A stretch of DNA of 64,000 nt, taken from Staphylococcus sp. KG4-3 (lineage in GTDB: Bacteria > Bacillota > Bacilli > Staphylococcales > Staphylococcaceae). Where the stretch lies: positions 2,294,001 to 2,358,000 of the forward strand of contig NZ_CP166245.1 in assembly GCF_033597815.2 (NCBI RefSeq). The letters run 5' to 3'. Below, in pieces: positions 9,068 through 18,956 of this stretch (within the stretch, counting starts at the first letter, position 1; the number at the start of each line of letters is the position of its first letter). The translations under genes and the position numbers were made by a program. The notes under the pieces are model-generated. The model did not search any database. It was not told the DNA's origin and saw nothing but the letters and a program-made list of their open reading frames with translations.

Positions 9068-9635
9068 GTTGTTTCACCTCATTTACAGGCTCTATACAAG
9101 CTTTTAACGTCTCTCTTAATCCTTTTATCAAGAAATAATAAGGACTGTTTTGTTCTGCCAATTGATTTTCCATCGCATACGTGCCGTCTTCAATAATCAT
9201 AATGACAAATTCAATGTTCCCTTTTGCTCGTGAATCGTTTTTCCACTGAGCAATATATAAAAATTCAAGCATTAATGGCAGAAAATCAGATAGTTCATTA
9301 TCTGCCATTTTCAATCCAAACATTTCGTATAATACTTTTAATTTAGCTAGTAATTGTCCTCTTTCTTTTTGAGTATCAAATTTATTATATGTCATATAGA
9401 GTGGCGCAGTTTTATTAAAATCAAATGTATCGGAATACAATTGCTTTATTTGTAATAAACTTAATTCATACATTTGTTTACGATATTGAATTAAATCTTG
9501 GTATGCAGGATGTTCCATATGAATAACTTCTTCAAACGTTTTAGGGTGCAATGTCAGCTTTTCTGGAAATGTTAATTGCTGTGCAAAGTATCCAAGTGCC
9601 TCTTGATGTTTATTAAAATGCGCTAAATTAATCAC
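9060..9635 (-). CDS. narJ: Nitrate reductase assembly chaperone NarJ
   Basis: I choose the GTG at 9635 (191 residues): it follows GGAGGG by 7 bases and overlaps the narH stop by 8 bases. The frame can be extended to 9662 but that adds residues within narH without a ribosome site. NarJ/NarW-type chaperones bind apo-NarG and help insert the molybdenum cofactor and FeS clusters before membrane attachment. The protein is helical, with the family motif LPLMLEFLYIAQW near the middle. Confidence 0.93.
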   Translation of the reverse strand: MINLAHFNKHQEALGYFAQQLTFPEKLTLHPKTFEEVIHMEHPAYQDLIQYRKQMYELSLLQIKQLYSDTFDFNKTAPLYMTYNKFDTQKERGQLLAKLKVLYEMFGLKMADNELSDFLPLMLEFLYIAQWKNDSRAKGNIEFVIMIIEDGTYAMENQLAEQNSPYYFLIKGLRETLKACIEPVNEVKQHV

Positions 9636-11196
9636 GGAAAATCCCTCCATAAAAATTATCATTATAGATTTCTTGTCCTGATTTTCCAGAAGAAGTAGTT
9701 ACAGGAACACCACATCCTTCACAATTTGAGCCAAAGTATTCTCCTCCATATCCTTCGCTACCTTGTGCGCGATATGTGTCCATATATGCTTCTTTATGTG
9801 ATGTAGGTATTACAAAACGGTCCTCATGTTTAGCAATTGCCAATAATCGATACATATCTTTAGTTTGTCTTTCTGATAACCCAAGTCTTGATAATCTATC
9901 TACATCAAATGCTTTATTTGTTACCTGTGCACGCATGTAACTTCTCATCATTGCCATGCGTTGTAATGCAGATTTCACTGGTTCCGTATCACCTGCTGTG
10001 AATAAGTTAGCCAAATATTGAATTGGCAACCTCATTTCTTCGATTGCTGGAAAAATCATATCGGGATTTCTATTCGCCTTTGCTGCAGTTTGTCCTTCAA
10101 AATAACTCATAATAGGGCTGAGTGGCGGACAATACCATACCATTGGCATCGTGCGATATTCTGGATGTAAAGGAAATGCCAATTTATATTCAATAGCCAA
10201 TTTATAGACTGGAGAATTCTGAGCAGCTTCTATCCATTCTAATGAGACTCCATCTTTTTGTGCTTGTTCTATAACCGCTTCATCATAAGGATTCAAAAAT
10301 AAATCCAATTGTTTTTCGTATAATTCTTGTTCATTTTCAGCTGTAGCAGCTTCTTCTACTCTATCAGCATCATAAAGTAATACACCTAAATAACGCATTC
10401 TGCCCGTGCACGTTTCTGAACATACCGTTGGCATCCCTGCCTCAATACGAGGAAAACAGAATGTACATTTCTCTGCTTTATTTGTTTTCCAGTTGAAATA
10501 AACTTTTTTGTATGGACAACCTGTCATACAATATCTCCAACCACGACAAGCATCCTGATCTACAAGAACAATACCATCTTCGTCACGTTTATACATTGCT
10601 CCAGATGGACATGATGCTACACAACTTGGATTCAAACAATGTTCACATAATCTAGGTAAATACATCATAAATGTTTGATCAAATTGAAATTTAATATCTT
10701 CTTCAATACGTTTAATATTGGGGTCTTCTGGTCCTGTAACATGACCACCTGCCAAATCATCTTCCCAGTTTGGCCCCCATTCTAAGTTTAATTTATCACC
10801 TGAAATCAATGAATGTGCTGTAGCTACCGGAGAGTGATTTCCAGCTTTAGCTGTTGTAAGATTTTCATAATTATATGTCCAAGGCTCATAGTAATCTTTA
10901 ATCACTGGCATATTAGGATTGTAAAATATTTTCCCTAAAGCAATTTTCGATAACTTACTTCCTGATTTCAGTTCTAATTTACCTTTTTTATTTAAATACC
11001 AACCGCCCTTATATCGCTCTTGATCTTCCCATTGTTTCGGATAACCAATACCAGGCTTCGTTTCTACGTTGTTAAACCACATATATTCCGCACCAGGACG
11101 GTTAGTCCACGTACTCTTACAAGTAACACTACACGTGTGGCAACCTATACATTTATCTAAATTTAACACCATTGCAATTTGCGCTTTAATCTTCAA
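9628..11196 (-). CDS. narH: Respiratory nitrate reductase beta subunit (FeS)
   Basis: 522 residues from the TTG at 11196, 9 bases after AAGGAGG; another TTG at 11205 lies too close to that site. Four cysteine groups are visible: CIGCHTCSVTC, CEHCLNPSCVASCP, CRGWRYCMTGCP and CTFCFPR plus CSETC. They hold three [4Fe-4S] clusters and one [3Fe-4S] cluster; the tryptophan in CRGWRYC is the typical replacement that yields the 3Fe cluster. NarH transfers electrons from NarI heme to NarG in the cytoplasm. It overlaps the narG stop by 11 bases. Confidence 0.96.
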   Translation of the reverse strand: MKIKAQIAMVLNLDKCIGCHTCSVTCKSTWTNRPGAEYMWFNNVETKPGIGYPKQWEDQERYKGGWYLNKKGKLELKSGSKLSKIALGKIFYNPNMPVIKDYYEPWTYNYENLTTAKAGNHSPVATAHSLISGDKLNLEWGPNWEDDLAGGHVTGPEDPNIKRIEEDIKFQFDQTFMMYLPRLCEHCLNPSCVASCPSGAMYKRDEDGIVLVDQDACRGWRYCMTGCPYKKVYFNWKTNKAEKCTFCFPRIEAGMPTVCSETCTGRMRYLGVLLYDADRVEEAATAENEQELYEKQLDLFLNPYDEAVIEQAQKDGVSLEWIEAAQNSPVYKLAIEYKLAFPLHPEYRTMPMVWYCPPLSPIMSYFEGQTAAKANRNPDMIFPAIEEMRLPIQYLANLFTAGDTEPVKSALQRMAMMRSYMRAQVTNKAFDVDRLSRLGLSERQTKDMYRLLAIAKHEDRFVIPTSHKEAYMDTYRAQGSEGYGGEYFGSNCEGCGVPVTTSSGKSGQEIYNDNFYGGIFRD

Positions 11197-14100
11197 GCCA
11201 GTCAACCTCCTTCAGCTTTCTCACTGCTACATAAACATCTCTTTGGTTCCCTATTGGTCCATAATAGTTAAAGTGATAACTAATTTGTGCATAACCTCCA
11301 ACAAGTTGTGTTGGCTTTAAATGAATACGTGTTGGGGCATTATGTGAACCGCCTCTTGTGTCTGTTATTTGTGACCCTGGTGTTTCAATATGTTTATCTT
11401 GAGCATGATACATAAACATCGTGCCTCTTGGCATTCTATGAGATACTACTGCTCTTGCTGTTACAACACCATTTCGGTTATAGATTTCTAACCAATCATT
11501 ATCTTTGATATCATGTCTTTCTGCATCCTCATTGGAAAGCCATACAGTTGGACCACCTCTAAATAAAGTCAACATATGTTGGTTATCTTGATAAGTGGAG
11601 TGGATATTCCATTTACCATGTGGTGTTAAATAGCGCAAGACAAGTGTACTTTCATCTCCCGTTACCTTCTTGTCTCTCGTACCGAATACCATTGGTGGTA
11701 AAGTTGGTTTATACACAGGTAAACTTTCACCGAATTGCTGGAACACTTCATGGTCAACGTAATAACTTTGTCGTCCTGTTAATGTTCTAAATGGAACTAA
11801 TCGTTCTATATTAGTAGTAAATGGTGAATAACGTTTACCATTTTTATTTGAGCCCGGGAACACAGCTGTTGGAATGACTTCTCGCGGTTGAGCAGTTATA
11901 TTTAAAAATGAAATTTTTTCTGATGCGCGTTCACTTGAAATATCTTTCAACGGCATACCTGTTTGTTGTTCTAAATCTTCATAGGATTTTTGTGATAACT
12001 TACCATTTGTAGCTGAAGATAAATTTAATACAACGTCTGCAGCTCGTCTTGCAGTATCCAATCTTGGTCTATTATTTTTTATGGAACCCTCGACTTCTTC
12101 ATTCCATGTTCCAACCATGCTTTTTAACTCTTCATATTGTTCTGCTACTGAGTAACTTACTCCATGAGCCCCTATTTTAGTTTTTTCTAATAAAGGTCCT
12201 ACTGTAACGTATTTATCAAATATTTTAGTATAATCCCTATCGACTACTGCAAAACCTGGCATTGTTTTTCCAGGTATTGCTTCGATTTCACCCTTCGTCC
12301 AATCTTTAATTATGCCATTCACATTAGATATTTCTTGTTTTGAATCGTGTGCAAGTGGTGCTGTAACGATATCTTTATAAACACCTTTAAGATGTGTTTT
12401 AGCCATTTCTGATATTTCTTTACTCAATGTTTTAAAAATATCCCAATCTGAACGTGACTCCCATAATGGATCTATTGCCGGATTAAATGGGTGTACAAAT
12501 GGGTGCATATCTGTAGATGATAAATCGTGTTTTTCATACCATGTTGCAGCAGGTAAGACAATATCTGAATACAATGGTGTGGATGTCATTCTAAAATCTA
12601 GGGATACAAGTAAATCCAGTTTTCCTTCTGTATCTTCTCTCCATTGAATTTCTTCTGGTTTCACATCTTCGTTTGGTTCAGCTAATAACCCTGACTTCGC
12701 ACCGAGTAAATGTTTCATAAAGTATTCTTGTCCTTTAGCAGAACTTGATATTAAGTTAGAGCGCCAAAGGAACAATGTTTTTGGATGATTCTGTTTTGAA
12801 TCTGGGTCTTCAATTGCAAACTTTGTTTCTCTAGACTTTACGGACTCAATCGCACGTTTCATAATTGCTTCATTATTAAATTCTCCAGCGTCTTTCGCTT
12901 CCTCACCAAAAGATAAACTGTTTCTATCAAATTGAGGATAAGATGGTAACCAACCACATCTAGCAGCTAAGACATTGTAATCAGCAGGATGTTGATGTTT
13001 AATATTTTCTGCCAATGGAGATTTCAAACTATCGATATTTGATTCTTCATATTTCCATTGGTCTGTTGCGAAGTAAAACCAACTTGTTCCATTTTGTAAA
13101 CGTGGTGGCGCTTGCCAATCTTTAGCAAAAGCAATCGTATTCCACCCTTCAATTGGGCGACATTTTTCTTGTCCAACATAGTGTGCCCATCCGCCACCGT
13201 TCACTCCTTGACAGCCGCATAATAATACTAAATTCAAAATAGAGCGATAAATCGTGTCCGAATTAAACCAATGATTAATACCAGCTCCCATGATAATCAT
13301 TGAACGCCCTTCGGTATCAATTGCATTTTGCGCAAACTCTCGGCCAACTTGGATCACAACACTTTGTTTAACACCAGTAATTTTTTCTTGCCATGCAGGT
13401 GTATAATATGACGCTGGATCATCATATCCTGATGCCTCAAGTTCGTGATCAAAACGTTTCACACCATACTGACTCGTCATTAAATCAAATACAGTGGTAA
13501 TATATTTCTCTTCACCATTTGCTAATTTAATCTTTTGCACAGCAATAGGACGCTCAAATATTCCATTACCTTCATTATTAAAAAATGGAAATTGTATGAG
13601 TCTTAATTCGTATTCCTCTTCAGCAAAACTCATTGCTGGATCAATTTGCTTACCTTCTTCATTTTCTAATTTCAGGTTCCATTGTTTGCCTTCTTCCCAA
13701 CGCTGACCCATCGTACCATTTGGAACTGTTAATTGTTTTGCTAATTTATCGAAAATCACAGGTTTCCAGTCGCTATTTTCAGTATGCTCTCCTAGATCAT
13801 GCGCACGTAGGAAACGCCCAGCTTTCAAGCCATTCTTATCTTCATCTAACATTAGGACAAATGGCATATCGGTATATTGTTTTGCGTAATTAATAAAATA
13901 GTCATTCGGTTTATTCACATAATGTTCTTGTAAAATAACATGCGTCATTGCTTGTGCGACTGCAGCGTCTGTTCCTGGATGCGGAGCTAACCAATTATCA
14001 GCAAATTTAACATTTTCTGCATAATCAGGCGCAACTGATACTACTTTTGTGCCTTTATAGCGAACTTCTGTCATAAAATGCGCATCTGGTGTTCTTGTTA

Positions 14101-14869
14101 ATGGGACATTAGATCCCCACATCATAATATATGCTGCGTTGTACCAATCACTAGATTCTGGTACATCTGTTTGTTCACCCCATATTTGTGGAGAAGCAGG
14201 TGGTAAATCGGCATACCAGTCATAAAAGCTCAACATTTCTCCACCTAACAAACTCATAAAACGCGCGCCAGAAGCATAACTTAACATCGACATAGCTGGG
14301 ATTGGTGTAAAACCAGCCAATCTATCGGGTCCATATTTCTTAATGGTATATATAATTTGAGCTGAAATGAGTTTTGACACATCTTTCCAATTTGTTCTTA
14401 CTAACCCACCCTTACCTCTTGCTTGTTTATATATTTTAGCTTTTTCTTCATTTTCAACAATCGACGCCCAAGCAGCTATCGTATTATTTTGATGCGCTTC
14501 TAATGCTTCTGTCCACAACTCCCATAACTTACCACGAATATAAGGATAACGGATGCGTAAAGGACTATATTCATACCAAGAAAAAGATGCTCCTCTAGGA
14601 CATCCGCGCGGTTCAAATTCAGGTAAATCCGGTCCACAACTAGGGTAATCTGTTTGCTGGTTTTCCCAAGTAATGACACCATTTTTCACAAATACCTTCC
14701 AGGAACAGGATCCTGTACAGTTCACACCATGTGTTGTTCTTACTACTTTGTCATGACTCCAACGTTCTCTATACATTTTTTCCCATTCACGGCTTTTACT
14801 TTCTAAGATTGACCAATCACCATTAAATTTTTCTGTTGGTTTAAAAAATTGCAATCCAAATTTTTTCAT
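11186..14869 (-). CDS. narG: Respiratory nitrate reductase alpha subunit (molybdenum)
   Basis: 1227 residues from the ATG at 14869 (AGAGG 9 bases upstream); an ATG three codons earlier is too close to the ribosome site. The N-terminal H-x3-C-x3-C group THGVNCTGSC plus the later cysteine of DYPSCG bind the FS0 cluster. The long molybdopterin domains include the family segments MWGSNVPLTRTPDAHFM and GAGINHWFNSDTIYRS. It reduces nitrate to nitrite on bis-MGD molybdenum, facing the cytoplasm. No twin-arginine export signal is seen, as expected for an inward-facing NarG. First gene of narGHJI-nreABC. Confidence 0.97.
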   Translation of the reverse strand: MKKFGLQFFKPTEKFNGDWSILESKSREWEKMYRERWSHDKVVRTTHGVNCTGSCSWKVFVKNGVITWENQQTDYPSCGPDLPEFEPRGCPRGASFSWYEYSPLRIRYPYIRGKLWELWTEALEAHQNNTIAAWASIVENEEKAKIYKQARGKGGLVRTNWKDVSKLISAQIIYTIKKYGPDRLAGFTPIPAMSMLSYASGARFMSLLGGEMLSFYDWYADLPPASPQIWGEQTDVPESSDWYNAAYIMMWGSNVPLTRTPDAHFMTEVRYKGTKVVSVAPDYAENVKFADNWLAPHPGTDAAVAQAMTHVILQEHYVNKPNDYFINYAKQYTDMPFVLMLDEDKNGLKAGRFLRAHDLGEHTENSDWKPVIFDKLAKQLTVPNGTMGQRWEEGKQWNLKLENEEGKQIDPAMSFAEEEYELRLIQFPFFNNEGNGIFERPIAVQKIKLANGEEKYITTVFDLMTSQYGVKRFDHELEASGYDDPASYYTPAWQEKITGVKQSVVIQVGREFAQNAIDTEGRSMIIMGAGINHWFNSDTIYRSILNLVLLCGCQGVNGGGWAHYVGQEKCRPIEGWNTIAFAKDWQAPPRLQNGTSWFYFATDQWKYEESNIDSLKSPLAENIKHQHPADYNVLAARCGWLPSYPQFDRNSLSFGEEAKDAGEFNNEAIMKRAIESVKSRETKFAIEDPDSKQNHPKTLFLWRSNLISSSAKGQEYFMKHLLGAKSGLLAEPNEDVKPEEIQWREDTEGKLDLLVSLDFRMTSTPLYSDIVLPAATWYEKHDLSSTDMHPFVHPFNPAIDPLWESRSDWDIFKTLSKEISEMAKTHLKGVYKDIVTAPLAHDSKQEISNVNGIIKDWTKGEIEAIPGKTMPGFAVVDRDYTKIFDKYVTVGPLLEKTKIGAHGVSYSVAEQYEELKSMVGTWNEEVEGSIKNNRPRLDTARRAADVVLNLSSATNGKLSQKSYEDLEQQTGMPLKDISSERASEKISFLNITAQPREVIPTAVFPGSNKNGKRYSPFTTNIERLVPFRTLTGRQSYYVDHEVFQQFGESLPVYKPTLPPMVFGTRDKKVTGDESTLVLRYLTPHGKWNIHSTYQDNQHMLTLFRGGPTVWLSNEDAERHDIKDNDWLEIYNRNGVVTARAVVSHRMPRGTMFMYHAQDKHIETPGSQITDTRGGSHNAPTRIHLKPTQLVGGYAQISYHFNYYGPIGNQRDVYVAVRKLKEVDWLED

Positions 14870-14948
14870 TTTATACATCCTCTCACATCATTCATGTATA
14901 ATTTATATAGCATTCACAAATTTTGTATTTCTTTAATTCTTATAACCA

Positions 14949-14966
14949 TTGTACATTTTTTCACAA
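14949..14966. promoter_or_regulatory. Rex-like operator upstream of narG
   Basis: TTGTACA-TTTT-TTCACAA matches the Rex consensus TTGTGAA-N4-TTCACAA at 16 of 18 positions. It lies 80-97 bases upstream of the narG start, between the candidate NreC dyad and the start codon. Rex represses anaerobic genes until the NADH/NAD ratio rises. Confidence 0.6.
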
Positions 14967-14976
14967 AGTCTAAATA

Positions 14977-15013
14977 TTAGGGATTTACCTATTTAGATAG
15001 AAGAATCCCCTAA
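14977..15013. promoter_or_regulatory. Candidate NreC dyad upstream of narG
   Basis: TTAGGGATT (14977-14985) and AATCCCCTAA (15004-15013) form an inverted repeat with an inner palindrome CTATTTAGATAG (14989-15000). The half-sites resemble those upstream of narT and the nir operon. Confidence 0.5.
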
Positions 15014-15028
15014 TACCTTTTCGAACAT

Positions 15029-15082
15029 AAAAAAACTCCCATTACTCGTAATAATGATTACCATCATTACAAGTAAAGGAAG
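15029..15082 (-). terminator. Terminator of the lipase gene
   Basis: On the minus strand CTTCC and TTACTTGTAA pair with GGGAG and TTACGAGTAA, with a small bulge and a short loop, followed by T7. It sits 36 bases after the lipase stop. Confidence 0.85.
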
Positions 15083-15117
15083 CTGTTATCAAAATTTGTA
15101 AGTCATTTTTCTATTAT

Positions 15118-17343
15118 TTATACGGCAACTGCTTGTTCTTCACGTGCCTCTACACGCATTAAATGGTCAATAATACCAGTATAAAATTCTTCAAGTTCTT
15201 GTCCTGTGCGTTTTCTATCAAGGTTATCAAGTCCTATGAAATCTACATGATCCCAATCTTTTTTAATTGGCATCACTTGCCAAACACCTTTTTCTGTAGC
15301 TTGCGTTAAATCTTGTACTTTTTTAGCGGGTTGTCCAGTTGGGCTTAATGCAGAAGTAACTGCTACGACACCATCATTTTCTTGCCAATCTTCTCTAGAA
15401 TCTTTACCTATCAATTTACTTGTTAAATCCATTAGTCCAAACAAACCTCTATTAGGTCTGTGATGACCTAAACTATTTTTATGCGTTGCTTGTCCTGCAA
15501 AAGAAGTGTATACAATATTAGGGTTAACTGATGTATTTAAGTTCAAATCTTCTGCACCAAATGTTGTTAAATCTCTTGTAGCAACATCTTCAGTATTCCA
15601 AATCGGGCTATCTTTCAATCTATTTACATATTCTATATACGTTTCATTAGGTTGCTGTTCGAAGTCCCATTGTGAAAGTCCAAAATCAATTTTAGAATTT
15701 TTATTATTACCTAATTTCGCTATATCATTTAATATATTTTTGATGAAATTTTTATTTGCTAACTTATCAGAAGCCTGAGAGCCTTTATGTGGCGTTGCCA
15801 ATGTTGTAATAGATGAAATCATATTATCTTTTTGCCCTTGGAATAATGGAGAAATTGTACCGCCATGTTGCTCATGATATTTAATTTCTTCTGGATTTCC
15901 AAAACGTAAAAATTGCTCAAGTAAACGAATCGTTTGTCCACCCATACTGTGACCAATTAGATGTACTTTCTGACCTGGTTTCCAATTTGGCATAACACCT
16001 TCGTATGTTTTACCGTATCTATTATGCCCGTATTTAGCAGCATGTGCTGCACCATAATCTACTTGACCACCTTTAATGTAGTGATATAACTCTACAGCAC
16101 GACCATAGTTACTGCCAACTGCACTTATACTTGCTTCGTATACTTCATAACCTGCTTTTTCTAATGCTTCCTTTACTTTGTATTTCTTTCCACCCCAATA
16201 ATTTGGATACAAATCTGGTTTATTACCATCCATTAATCCTAAGAAACCATGTACTAAGATAATTGGATATTTATTTACATGTACACCTTGTTCTGCTTTT
16301 TTAGCAGTTTTTAATAAAGATTCGACCTCAGCTTGTTGCACTTTAGAACGATTACGTGTTGTAGCTTGTTTATTTGCTTCGAAATCTTTTATTTTTGTTG
16401 GATCATTTTTAGACTCTTGCTTAACTTCATTTTTATTTGGATTAAAACCATTTTTTGTTTTTAAATTTTTTATCTTTTGTTCATTGCTATTTTCAGTATC
16501 CGTTTGAGTTTCTTCTTTTTCTATTTCTGCTTTATTCGGGGCTTCTTCTGCTTTTTCTACTTCTGCTTTATTTGGGGCTTCTTCTTTTTCTATTTCTGCT
16601 TTATTCGGGGCTTCTTCTGCTTTTTCTACTTCTGCTTTATTCGGGGCTTCTTCTGCTTTTTCTACTTCTGCTTTATTCGGGGCTTCTTCTTTTTCTACTT
16701 CTGCTTTATTCGGAGTTTCTTCTTCTTTTTCTACTTCTGCTTTATTCGGGGCTTCTTCTTCTTTTTCTACTTCTGCTTTATTCGGGGTTTCTTCTTCTTT
16801 TTCTACTTCTGCTTTATTCGGGGTTTCTTCTTCTTTTTCTACTTCTGCTTTATTCGGGGCTTCTTCTTCTTTTTCTACTTCTGCTATTTTATTTTCATTA
16901 TCAACATCTGTTAACTGAATTTGATCAATATTTTGATTAACACTATTATTTTTTTCAATAGTTGTATTTTCTTTCTCTGTTGGTGCTTCTTGAATAGTAG
17001 GTGCCTTTTGTTTTACTAAGTCATTGTGAGATGTGGGAGATATTTCAGATGATTGCTGACTTAATTCTTCAGATGCATTACTTGATTCTAATTTAAAATT
17101 ATTTTCAGAAGAGGCTTGTTTATCTTGGTTTGAATTTAAGGTATTATCTTTATCGTAGTTAATCGTTGTAATATTTTTTTCATTATTACTTTCTTGTGCA
17201 TGATTCAATTCACTTGCTTCAGAAATATGTCCACTTGCTATAAAAAATGTTGCTGCTAATACTGAAACCGTTCCGACTGAATACTTTCTAATACTGAACC
17301 TTTGTACTTCTGTTTTCGTAGATTGTTTTTCATTTCTTTTCAT
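15118..17343 (-). CDS. Secreted staphylococcal lipase precursor with a repeat-rich propeptide
   Basis: 741 residues from the ATG at 17343 (GAGGTGAT upstream). Layout: a YSIRK-type signal peptide ([17 protein letters not shown], residues about 16-45); an acidic, disordered propeptide to about residue 345; then the lipase domain. The domain has the oxyanion region [11 protein letters not shown], the nucleophile elbow [11 protein letters not shown] with the catalytic serine, and DHVDF near the end likely carrying the catalytic histidine. Staphylococcal lipases are secreted as pro-forms and trimmed by a protease. The propeptide carries ten full and one partial 12-residue repeats. The gene separates narG from sumT and has its own terminator. 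Which of the geh/lip paralogues it is cannot be told here. Confidence 0.92.
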   Translation of the reverse strand: MKRNEKQSTKTEVQRFSIRKYSVGTVSVLAATFFIASGHISEASELNHAQESNNEKNITTINYDKDNTLNSNQDKQASSENNFKLESSNASEELSQQSSEISPTSHNDLVKQKAPTIQEAPTEKENTTIEKNNSVNQNIDQIQLTDVDNENKIAEVEKEEEAPNKAEVEKEEETPNKAEVEKEEETPNKAEVEKEEEAPNKAEVEKEEETPNKAEVEKEEAPNKAEVEKAEEAPNKAEVEKAEEAPNKAEIEKEEAPNKAEVEKAEEAPNKAEIEKEETQTDTENSNEQKIKNLKTKNGFNPNKNEVKQESKNDPTKIKDFEANKQATTRNRSKVQQAEVESLLKTAKKAEQGVHVNKYPIILVHGFLGLMDGNKPDLYPNYWGGKKYKVKEALEKAGYEVYEASISAVGSNYGRAVELYHYIKGGQVDYGAAHAAKYGHNRYGKTYEGVMPNWKPGQKVHLIGHSMGGQTIRLLEQFLRFGNPEEIKYHEQHGGTISPLFQGQKDNMISSITTLATPHKGSQASDKLANKNFIKNILNDIAKLGNNKNSKIDFGLSQWDFEQQPNETYIEYVNRLKDSPIWNTEDVATRDLTTFGAEDLNLNTSVNPNIVYTSFAGQATHKNSLGHHRPNRGLFGLMDLTSKLIGKDSREDWQENDGVVAVTSALSPTGQPAKKVQDLTQATEKGVWQVMPIKKDWDHVDFIGLDNLDRKRTGQELEEFYTGIIDHLMRVEAREEQAVAV
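16505..16884 (-). repeat. 36-bp tandem repeat array inside the lipase gene
   Basis: Ten complete units and one partial unit encode [16 protein letters not shown] dodecamers. Eight full units have 36 bases and two have 33. Two subtypes (KEEE and KAEE) occur; near the distal end a KAEE unit and an 11-residue [11 protein letters not shown] unit alternate, so blocks have been duplicated. All length changes keep the reading frame. Confidence 0.95.
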
Positions 17344-17352
17344 TAAAATCAC

Positions 17353-17694
17353 CTCATAGTATATTTTTTAAAACTACATCCCTTAAAATAAAATTTCTTC
17401 CCCATTTAATAACTGTATATTTACAACTTAACATATTTTATATTGTAATAAATTAATTTAATGTAAAATTTCAATGACATTACTTTTATATTGCGTTAAT
17501 ATATTTAGTTTTTTAAAATAATAAGACTTAATTTAAGACCATTTTTATATAAATTAAAACCTTTAATCATCGCATTCAATCCGACTTATCTATCTACTAT
17601 TAGTACAAATAAAAAATGACAAATTACTAACATAGTAATTTGTCATTTTTTATATCGCTCATTAAATTATGAAAGTGCAAAAAAATAGAATTGT
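17353..17694. other. Intergenic region between lipase and sumT
   Basis: About 340 A+T-rich bases holding the lipase promoter region and the sumT terminator. I see no ORF and no obvious operator other than that terminator. Confidence 0.5.
17611..17650. terminator. Terminator downstream of sumT
   Basis: AAAAAATGACAAATTACTA pairs perfectly with TAGTAATTTGTCATTTTTT around a 4-base loop. It can act on both strands and ends the nir/siroheme operon about 45 bases after the sumT stop. Confidence 0.92.
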
Positions 17695-18651
17695 CTAAGC
17701 TTGATAATTATCCATAAATATATGTTCATCAAATTGTAAATCTTTTTCCTGCTGTGCATAAAGTTTAAATTGAGATTTATGATAAGGCTGTTGGGAATCT
17801 ATTTTAATCAAGCAATAATGTCCCGCTGCATATAATTCAAAAGCCTTTTCAATAGCTAAACTTCGCTTTCCAGCAATCAAATAATTTTTTCGTTTCGTAT
17901 TATCAATGTTTCTAGACATTTCATTTGTCATATCCATGACTTTACCTATAATAATTATGCCTGGCGTCATTCCTAAATCTTGTTCTTCTACTTGTTTAAT
18001 TATCGTAGTAAGTTGGCCAGAAATCATTTGTTCATTATAAGTAGACACATTATAAAAAATTGCTATAGGGAAATCTATTTTTGTTTCTTGATATATTTGT
18101 TTTACTATTTGAGCTAACCTTTTTATGCCCATATAAATAGCCAATGTGCCTCCGTGCATAAGACTGTGTAAATCAAGTGCCTCTACTTGCCCTTTACAGT
18201 GAGAAGCAGTTGTGAAAGTAATAGCTTTAGCAACATTTCTTGCAGTTAGCCCTATACCCATTTTCGCAGCCGCAGCACTAGCTGATGTAATACCTGGTAC
18301 AATTTCAAAAGGGATTCCCTGTTCAGATAATGCCACGGCCTCTTCTTGTACTCTTCCAAATATTGCAGGGTCCCCACCTTTTAATCTGACTACACACGAA
18401 TAACGTTGTGCCGCTAAAACGATTTGTTCATTTATTTCAGTTTGTTGTATATGCTTTTGGTAAGGTCGTTTTCCTACATCAATAATTTCAATTTCTGGTT
18501 TAGCTAATTGTAATATGAAAGGATTTACTAACCTATCGTAAAATATAATGTCTGCACTTCTTATCAATTGCTCAGCCTTTCTTGTTAAAAGTGTTGGGTC
18601 GCCTGGCCCCGCACCAACAAGATGCACTTTGCCTGATTCTACTAAATGCAT
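17695..18651 (-). CDS. sumT: Uroporphyrinogen-III C-methyltransferase
   Basis: 318 residues. The tetrapyrrole-methylase domain covers about 1-245, with the SAM-binding motif VGAGPGDPTLLTRKAE, the YDRLV motif and VVRLKGGDPAIFGR. A C-terminal tail of about 70 residues has no motif I recognise. It makes precorrin-2 from uroporphyrinogen III, the first committed step to siroheme for NirB. It overlaps nirD by 10 bases and is the last gene of the nir operon. Also called nasF or cobA in staphylococcal annotations. Confidence 0.93.
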   Translation of the reverse strand: MHLVESGKVHLVGAGPGDPTLLTRKAEQLIRSADIIFYDRLVNPFILQLAKPEIEIIDVGKRPYQKHIQQTEINEQIVLAAQRYSCVVRLKGGDPAIFGRVQEEAVALSEQGIPFEIVPGITSASAAAAKMGIGLTARNVAKAITFTTASHCKGQVEALDLHSLMHGGTLAIYMGIKRLAQIVKQIYQETKIDFPIAIFYNVSTYNEQMISGQLTTIIKQVEEQDLGMTPGIIIIGKVMDMTNEMSRNIDNTKRKNYLIAGKRSLAIEKAFELYAAGHYCLIKIDSQQPYHKSQFKLYAQQEKDLQFDEHIFMDNYQA

Positions 18652-18956
18652 ATATAAACATCCTCATCGATAATTTCTACTTTATATACTTCTACACATC
18701 CTGTATCTGGTTCTTGTACAATGCCAGTCTTTAAATCAATCTTTTGATCATGTAAGGGGCAATAGATAAAGTCACCACTCACTGTTCCTTCCGAAAGTGG
18801 CCCTTGTTTATGAGGACAAATATTATTAACTGCATGAATTTCACCATTAGCAGTTAAAAAGATACCTATTTCATGCTCTTTAACTCTTACTTTCTTTCCT
18901 ATTAATGGCGTGAGTTCATCAACGCTCGCCACCTTTACTTTGTTCGTTGCTATCAT
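18642..18956 (-). CDS. nirD: NADH nitrite reductase small subunit NirD
   Basis: 104 residues forming one Rieske-like domain. All four ligands of a [2Fe-2S] cluster remain (CPHKQGP and YCPLHD), whereas many NirD proteins have lost them, so a cluster is possible here. It is the partner of NirB in the cytoplasmic assimilatory/detoxifying nitrite reductase. It overlaps nirB by 4 bases. Confidence 0.94.
   Translation of the reverse strand: MIATNKVKVASVDELTPLIGKKVRVKEHEIGIFLTANGEIHAVNNICPHKQGPLSEGTVSGDFIYCPLHDQKIDLKTGIVQEPDTGCVEVYKVEIIDEDVYICI

Noticed and set aside
16455..16940. Long plus-strand frames encoding [12 protein letters not shown] or [15 protein letters not shown] repeats
   Set aside because: They are antisense shadows of the lipase repeat array; the repeated composition keeps them free of stops, and neither has a ribosome site.
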